Positions 59,014 through 64,000 of a stretch of 64,000 nucleotides of DNA are shown piece by piece. Made by a program: the position numbers and the translations under genes. Under the pieces are notes generated by a model. That model searched no databases, was not told the DNA's origin, and was given only the letters and a program-made list of their open reading frames with translations. The stretch's first letter is position 1. Each line of letters begins with the position of its first letter. The DNA is taken from contig NZ_SDDX01000014.1 of the NCBI RefSeq assembly GCF_004115925.1, positions 103,993 to 167,992 of the forward strand. The letters run 5' to 3'. The DNA comes from Lelliottia nimipressuralis. Its GTDB lineage: Bacteria; Pseudomonadota; Gammaproteobacteria; Enterobacterales; Enterobacteriaceae.

Positions 59014-59021
59014 GTTTTTTC

Positions 59022-59792
59022 TTATCCGGCTTTTTGCGCTTCCGCCAGGATCGTATCGCTGGTAAACGACCCCTCTTCCTGCAAGTCAAAGTACGCTTTC
59101 ACTTCCGCCGAGGCACTCTCTTGGTACAAACGAATCGCCTGGCTTAACGTGTCGGGTGTGCGCATACGCGCAATCCATGAGGAGAACTCCAGCGGCAGGC
59201 GGTCCGTCACCAGAGAGCGGGAAACTAAACCGGCTTCGGTGATCATCGCGAACCATTCACCGCTGGAATAATTGCGAACGTGCGAGGTATCACGCAGGGC
59301 TTCAACGGTCTGCAGCCAGATATCGCGAACCGGGTTTCCGGGTGACATGATATCCATAATGATAAAAATCCCGCCCGGCTTCAGCACGCGTTTGATTTCG
59401 CGCAGTGCCTGGCCGACATCGTGCCAATGATGGGCGGAGTAGCGGCTGATCACCACGTCATAGGTTTCGTCGTCAAAAGGGAGTGATTCAGCGTAGCCCT
59501 GGCGGGTCGAAATATTATTCAGCCCTTTGTCTTTCGCTGCGTGGGTGACAACATCGAGCATCTGGCCAGACAGATCGTAAGCGGTAACGTGCGCGACATG
59601 CTGTGCAGCGACAAAGCTGGCATGCCCTGCTCCACAGCCTAAATCAAGAACCTGCGCCTGCGGAAATGCAGACAGGCGCTCGCCGAGACGCACCAGGTCG
59701 CGGCCAGAGGCGTGTACCGCACTGGCCAGATAGGCGCTTGCCTGGGAACCGAACTGTTTTTCTACGTTGTCATGATGGGATTGTGTTGTCAT
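59022..59792 (-). CDS. yafE: SAM-dependent methyltransferase YafE
   Basis: A 256-residue class I methyltransferase: motif I VLDLGCGAGHASFVAA, acidic motif TAYDLSGQMLD and LKPGGIFIIMDIMSPG are intact. The C-terminal part resembles the UbiE/YafE group. Substrate is unknown. The start at 59792 (MTTQSHHDN) follows AAAGGACAGT; the longer frame to 59870 overlaps the yafD stop and lacks conservation. Likely co-transcribed with yafD. Confidence 0.93.
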   Translation of the reverse strand: MTTQSHHDNVEKQFGSQASAYLASAVHASGRDLVRLGERLSAFPQAQVLDLGCGAGHASFVAAQHVAHVTAYDLSGQMLDVVTHAAKDKGLNNISTRQGYAESLPFDDETYDVVISRYSAHHWHDVGQALREIKRVLKPGGIFIIMDIMSPGNPVRDIWLQTVEALRDTSHVRNYSSGEWFAMITEAGLVSRSLVTDRLPLEFSSWIARMRTPDTLSQAIRLYQESASAEVKAYFDLQEEGSFTSDTILAEAQKAG

Positions 59793-59869
59793 CGTACTGT
59801 CCTTTGGTTGTGAGAAAAATAAAGGGCAGTACCTGCGCAGGCCTGCCCGACGGCAGACCTGACGCACCA

Positions 59870-60685
<816 letters not shown>

Positions 60686-60808
60686 CTATAGCATTGAACC
60701 AGCCCGGAAAACGGACTGGTTCTACTGTTATAGGGATTTTAGGTCACACTTTCAACGCAATTACTCATAAACCTCTGTCTGGTTTTGTAAGCAAGCGCTT
60801 ACTGATAC

Positions 60809-61984
60809 TTATCCCAGTGCTACACGAGCCGTTTTATCGAGGCGACCACTCAGGCCAATCAGCAGGAAAGCAGCGAGGACGATCACGGCACCAATCCACG
60901 GCGTCTGCGCTAAACCAAAGTGCTCAACCGTTTGCCCGCCGATGATTGAACCCAGCGCGATCCCTACGTTGAATGCGGCGATGTTAAGGCCTGAGGCGAC
61001 ATCTACGGCGTTAGGTGTATACAGTTCGGCCTTCTGAACTACATAGACCTGCAGGCCGGGTACGTTGCCGAAGGCGAAGATCCCCATCACCAGAATCGTG
61101 CCCAGCGCCGCGTACTGCATGGAGGCGGTAAACTGGAACACCATCAGCAGCACAACCAGAGCCGCGAAGATGAATTTCAGCGCCGGTACAGCACCGTGTT
61201 TATCGGCAAGTTTGCCGCCCCATATATTACCGATTGCGACAGAAACCCCGTATCCCAGCAAGATCCAGCTCACTGCACTCGGCGAGAAGCCGGCCAGATC
61301 CTGCATCATCGGAGCCAGGAAGGTGAACGCCGTAAAGACACCGCCGTAACCCAGAGCCGTGATGGCATAGATAATCAGCAATCGAGGGTGCGTCAGCACT
61401 TTCACCTGATCGCAGAGACTGGCACTCGCACGACCGGGGATATTTGACGGTACAAGGATCAGGCTTGCAATCAGCGCAATGACCCCCAGCAGTGAGACGG
61501 CCAGGAAAGTTTCACGCCAGCCAAAATGCTGTCCGATAAAGGTGCCCAGTGGCACGCCCGTCACCAGTGCAACCGTCAAACCGCCGAACATAATGGCGAT
61601 GGCAGATGCCGCTTTCTCTTTGGGTACCAGGCTGGTCGCGATGGTTGAGCCAATCGAGAAGAACACGCCATGCGCGAGGCCAGTCAGAAGGCGGGCAATC
61701 ACCAGCGTGGTGTAGTCCGGTGCCTGCCAGGCGAGGATGTTCCCTGCGGTAAAGAGCACCATTAGCGCCATCAACAGCTGTTTACGTGGAAAACGTCCGG
61801 TTAACGCAGTCAGAACAGGTGCGCCAATCGCAACGCCCAGCGCGTAGATGGAGACCAGCAAACCGGCAGAAGGTAGAGAGATAGAAAGTTGATCGGCAAT
61901 CGTAGGAACCAGGCCTACGATAACAAATTCGGTCGTGCCAATTGCGAAGGCACTGATCGTCAGGGCAAGAAGCGCCAGTGGCAT
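60809..61984 (-). CDS. MFS transporter of the DHA1 efflux type
   Basis: A 391-residue 12-helix major facilitator. The N-terminal TTEFVIVGLVPTIADQL motif, RLLTGLAHGVFFSIG and VTGVPLGTFIG match the AraJ/YdhP/NepI-like efflux group. The substrate is unknown. It is absent between yafC and yafD in E. coli K-12. It is divergent from yafC across about 100 bases, the usual layout of a LysR regulator and its target, so control by YafC is plausible (inference). Confidence 0.86.
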   Translation of the reverse strand: MPLALLALTISAFAIGTTEFVIVGLVPTIADQLSISLPSAGLLVSIYALGVAIGAPVLTALTGRFPRKQLLMALMVLFTAGNILAWQAPDYTTLVIARLLTGLAHGVFFSIGSTIATSLVPKEKAASAIAIMFGGLTVALVTGVPLGTFIGQHFGWRETFLAVSLLGVIALIASLILVPSNIPGRASASLCDQVKVLTHPRLLIIYAITALGYGGVFTAFTFLAPMMQDLAGFSPSAVSWILLGYGVSVAIGNIWGGKLADKHGAVPALKFIFAALVVLLMVFQFTASMQYAALGTILVMGIFAFGNVPGLQVYVVQKAELYTPNAVDVASGLNIAAFNVGIALGSIIGGQTVEHFGLAQTPWIGAVIVLAAFLLIGLSGRLDKTARVALG

Positions 61985-62088
61985 AAAATACTCCGTATCA
62001 TCAGGATTAAGATGACACGAAGTATGCGCCAGTGTTTAAATAACAAAAATGGTCAAAATATCAATAGAATTTTGCGGGTGGTGCAATA

Positions 62089-62991
62089 ATGAAAGCAACC
62101 TCAGAAGAGCTGGCAATCTTCGTGGCTGTCGTGGAAAGCGGGAGTTTTAGCCGGGCTGCGGAGCAGCTGGGACAGGCAAATTCGGCGATTAGCCGTTCCG
62201 TCAAAAAGCTGGAAATGAAGCTTGGGGTGAGTTTGCTGAATCGGACGACGCGGCAGCTGAGCCTGACCGAAGAAGGTGAGCGCTATTTTCGCCGGGTGCA
62301 GTCGATTTTGCAGGAGATGGCCGCAGCAGAAACAGAGATCATGGAAACGCGGAGTACACCGCGCGGGCTTTTGCGCATTGATGCGGCCACTCCCGTCGTG
62401 CTGCATTTTCTGATGCCACTGGTGAAACCCTTTCGCGAACGCTATCCAGAGATGACCTTGTCGCTTGTATCCTCTGAGACGTTCATCAACCTGATTGAGC
62501 GCAAAGTGGATGTGGCTATTCGCGCCGGAACGCTGACGGACTCGAGTCTGCGCGCCCGTCCGCTGTTTACCAGCTATCGCAAAATCATCGCCTCACCCGA
62601 CTATATTGCGCAATATGGTAAACCTGAGACGGTAGAGGAGTTAAAAAACCATCTCTGTCTGGGATTCACAGAGCCGTTATCGCTGAATACCTGGCCGATT
62701 GCCTGCAGCGACGGTCAGCTTCATGAGATTACCAGCGGGCTGTCCTCAAATAGTGGGGAGACATTGAAACAGCTCTGCCTTAGCGGGAATGGGATAGCCT
62801 GTCTGTCTGACTATATGATTAATAAAGAGATAGCCCGGGGTGAGCTGGTTGAGTTGATGGAAGACAAACGTCTGCCGGTGGAGATGCCCTTCAGTGCAGT
62901 TTATTACAGCGACCGCGCAGTCAGTACCCGTATCCGGGCATTTATCGACTTTCTGAGTGAGCATATAAAACAGCTCCCGAAGGAGCTGTGA
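62089..62991 (+). CDS. yafC: LysR-family regulator YafC
   Basis: A 300-residue regulator. The N-terminal helix-turn-helix ([20 protein letters not shown]) is followed by the LysR substrate-binding domain, with [18 protein letters not shown] and the C-terminal [13 protein letters not shown]. Position next to dkgB is as in E. coli yafC. Its ligand and targets are unknown. Here the divergent MFS gene is the obvious candidate target. Confidence 0.92.
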   Translation: MKATSEELAIFVAVVESGSFSRAAEQLGQANSAISRSVKKLEMKLGVSLLNRTTRQLSLTEEGERYFRRVQSILQEMAAAETEIMETRSTPRGLLRIDAATPVVLHFLMPLVKPFRERYPEMTLSLVSSETFINLIERKVDVAIRAGTLTDSSLRARPLFTSYRKIIASPDYIAQYGKPETVEELKNHLCLGFTEPLSLNTWPIACSDGQLHEITSGLSSNSGETLKQLCLSGNGIACLSDYMINKEIARGELVELMEDKRLPVEMPFSAVYYSDRAVSTRIRAFIDFLSEHIKQLPKEL

Positions 62992-63022
62992 GAGGGTTTG
63001 AGGCTACAGAGGGTGAGTTAAA

Positions 63023-63826
63023 TTAATCCCAGTTTGGGGCCAGACCTTCCGGGCTGACCAGGCGGTCGTTGCAATCAAGCGCAGCGATCGCTTTTTGATC
63101 TTCAGCGTCCAGCTTGAGATCCCGCGCAAGAAGGTTGCTCGCCAGATTCTCACGTTTCGTTGAAGAAGGGATCACGGCATAACCTTCGCCCATCGCCCAC
63201 GCCAGGATAACCTGCGCCGCCGTTGCATTGTGCTTATCAGCAATACGCGCAATGACTTCATCTTTCAACGCTTTACCATACGCCAGCGTCATGTACGACG
63301 TGATGTGAATGCCTTTATCTTTGGCCCAGTTCACCACTTTACGGTTTTGCAGGTACGGGGAAAGCTCAATCTGATTGGTGGCAATATTCTCTGCACCAAC
63401 GGCCGCAATCGCCTTTTCCATCAATGGAATAGTGAAATTCGAGATCCCGATGTTGCGAGTCAAACCTAACTTTTTAGCTTCCAGAAGTGCCAGCATAGTT
63501 TCTTCAACAGAAACAGCATCACCTGGTGAAGGCCAGTGGATGAGCGTCAGATCGACATAATCGGTACGCAGCTTTTCCAAGCTCTCTTTAAGGCTTGGGA
63601 TCAGCTTGTCTTTGCTGAGGTTTTCCGTCCAGATCTTCGTCGTGATGAATAATTCTTCACGTGGTACGCGGCTTTCTTCAATGGCCTGGCCTACAGCTGT
63701 TTCGTTGCCATAAATTTGTGCCGTATCGACGGTACGATAACCTAATTCGAGAGCGGTTTTAACAGATGCGATGACGACGTCGTCTTTCAGGCGGAAGGTG
63801 CCAAGACCGAATGCAGGGATAGTCAT
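63023..63826 (-). CDS. dkgB: 2,5-diketo-D-gluconate reductase B (methylglyoxal reductase)
   Basis: A 267-residue NADPH-dependent aldo/keto reductase. Catalytic tetrad residues are seen in [12 protein letters not shown] (D and Y), ITTKIW (Lys) and [10 protein letters not shown] (His). [15 protein letters not shown] binds the NADP phosphate. It is near identical in layout to E. coli DkgB (YafB) and lies between yafC and a tRNA-Asp, as expected. Intact, unlike the related reductase at 24275. Confidence 0.96.
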   Translation of the reverse strand: MTIPAFGLGTFRLKDDVVIASVKTALELGYRTVDTAQIYGNETAVGQAIEESRVPREELFITTKIWTENLSKDKLIPSLKESLEKLRTDYVDLTLIHWPSPGDAVSVEETMLALLEAKKLGLTRNIGISNFTIPLMEKAIAAVGAENIATNQIELSPYLQNRKVVNWAKDKGIHITSYMTLAYGKALKDEVIARIADKHNATAAQVILAWAMGEGYAVIPSSTKRENLASNLLARDLKLDAEDQKAIAALDCNDRLVSPEGLAPNWD

Positions 63827-63953
63827 GTAAATCCTCTTTAATCATTATGTTCGTTAACTGAGGATGATTATCGCGTGGTATAGGTATGTTGAAAAAGAGT
63901 AAAATATGCAGAGGATTTTTGCGTTTATAGCAATAATTAAATTTCAGACAAGA

Positions 63954-63983
63954 AAAAGCCCTGAGCTTTAACTCAGGGCTTTT
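63954..63983. terminator. Terminator between the end tRNA-Asp and dkgB
   Basis: AAAAGCCCTGAG / CTCAGGGCTTTT hairpin. On the minus strand it follows the tRNA-Asp and would end transcription from an upstream rRNA operon. Confidence 0.85.
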
Positions 63984-63989
63984 AATAAG

Positions 63990-64000
63990 TGGCGGAACGG
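63990..64000 (-). tRNA. 3' end of a second tRNA-Asp (partial, cut by window edge)
   Basis: The last 11 bases (TGGCGGAACGG) equal the 3' acceptor end with CCA of the tRNA-Asp at 54564. In E. coli the gene next to dkgB is aspU, the last gene of rrnH, so a ribosomal RNA operon probably begins just beyond the window. Confidence 0.75.

Overview
The window is a chromosomal segment from a member of the Enterobacteriaceae (Enterobacter/Lelliottia/Leclercia-like; the exact genus cannot be fixed by eye). From about 31 kb to the end it follows the E. coli K-12 5-6 minute map in reverse: thrW-proA-proB-phoE-crl-frsA-gpt-pepD-dinB-yafK-yafJ-gmhA-fadE-yafV, then aspV-dnaQ-rnhA-yafS-gloB-mltD-yafE-yafD-yafC-dkgB. 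The last 11 bases are the 3' end of a second tRNA-Asp. In E. coli that position is aspU, at the end of rrnH.

Layout. 0-8 kb: a UhpABC-like phosphosugar sensing system joined to an AfuABC-type ABC importer, so sensing and uptake are probably co-expressed. 8-10.3 kb: mmuP-mmuM (S-methylmethionine use) behind MetJ-box-like repeats. 10.7-16 kb: an AI-2E family permease, a GGDEF protein, a methyltransferase and a POT peptide transporter. 16.4-25 kb: an AT-richer accessory zone with a GGDEF-EAL membrane protein paired with a periplasmic molybdopterin-fold protein, a CatA1-like chloramphenicol acetyltransferase, a VOC protein, a LysE exporter, two small lipoproteins, and an aldo/keto reductase broken by a single missing base. 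A short fragment of a second copy of that reductase lies 2 kb upstream.

25.5-31.2 kb: a 5.7-kb element at the 3' end of thrW, bounded by a 27-bp imperfect direct repeat. It has no recognisable integrase. It carries one very large AT-rich gene with a NACHT/STAND-like P-loop NTPase at the N terminus, a long middle region with a CxC-x6-CxC cluster, and a PD-(D/E)xK-like nuclease signature at the C terminus. The reading frame breaks at a run of eight T between Walker A and Walker B. A phage-type helix-turn-helix gene and a gene fragment lie next to thrW. A decayed copy of the HTH gene's 3' end sits just outside the left repeat, so the site has probably been used more than once. This gene is the best candidate for an undescribed (probably anti-phage) system in the window.

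31-46 kb: conserved housekeeping genes. 46.4-54.2 kb: a seven-gene GntR-regulated operon encoding a peptide-type ABC importer and a gamma-glutamyltransferase, lying between yafV and aspV where E. coli has other genes. 54.5-64 kb: the conserved aspV-to-dkgB block, with one extra MFS gene placed divergently to the LysR gene yafC.

Functions rest on recognition of sequence and gene order. No database search was run.
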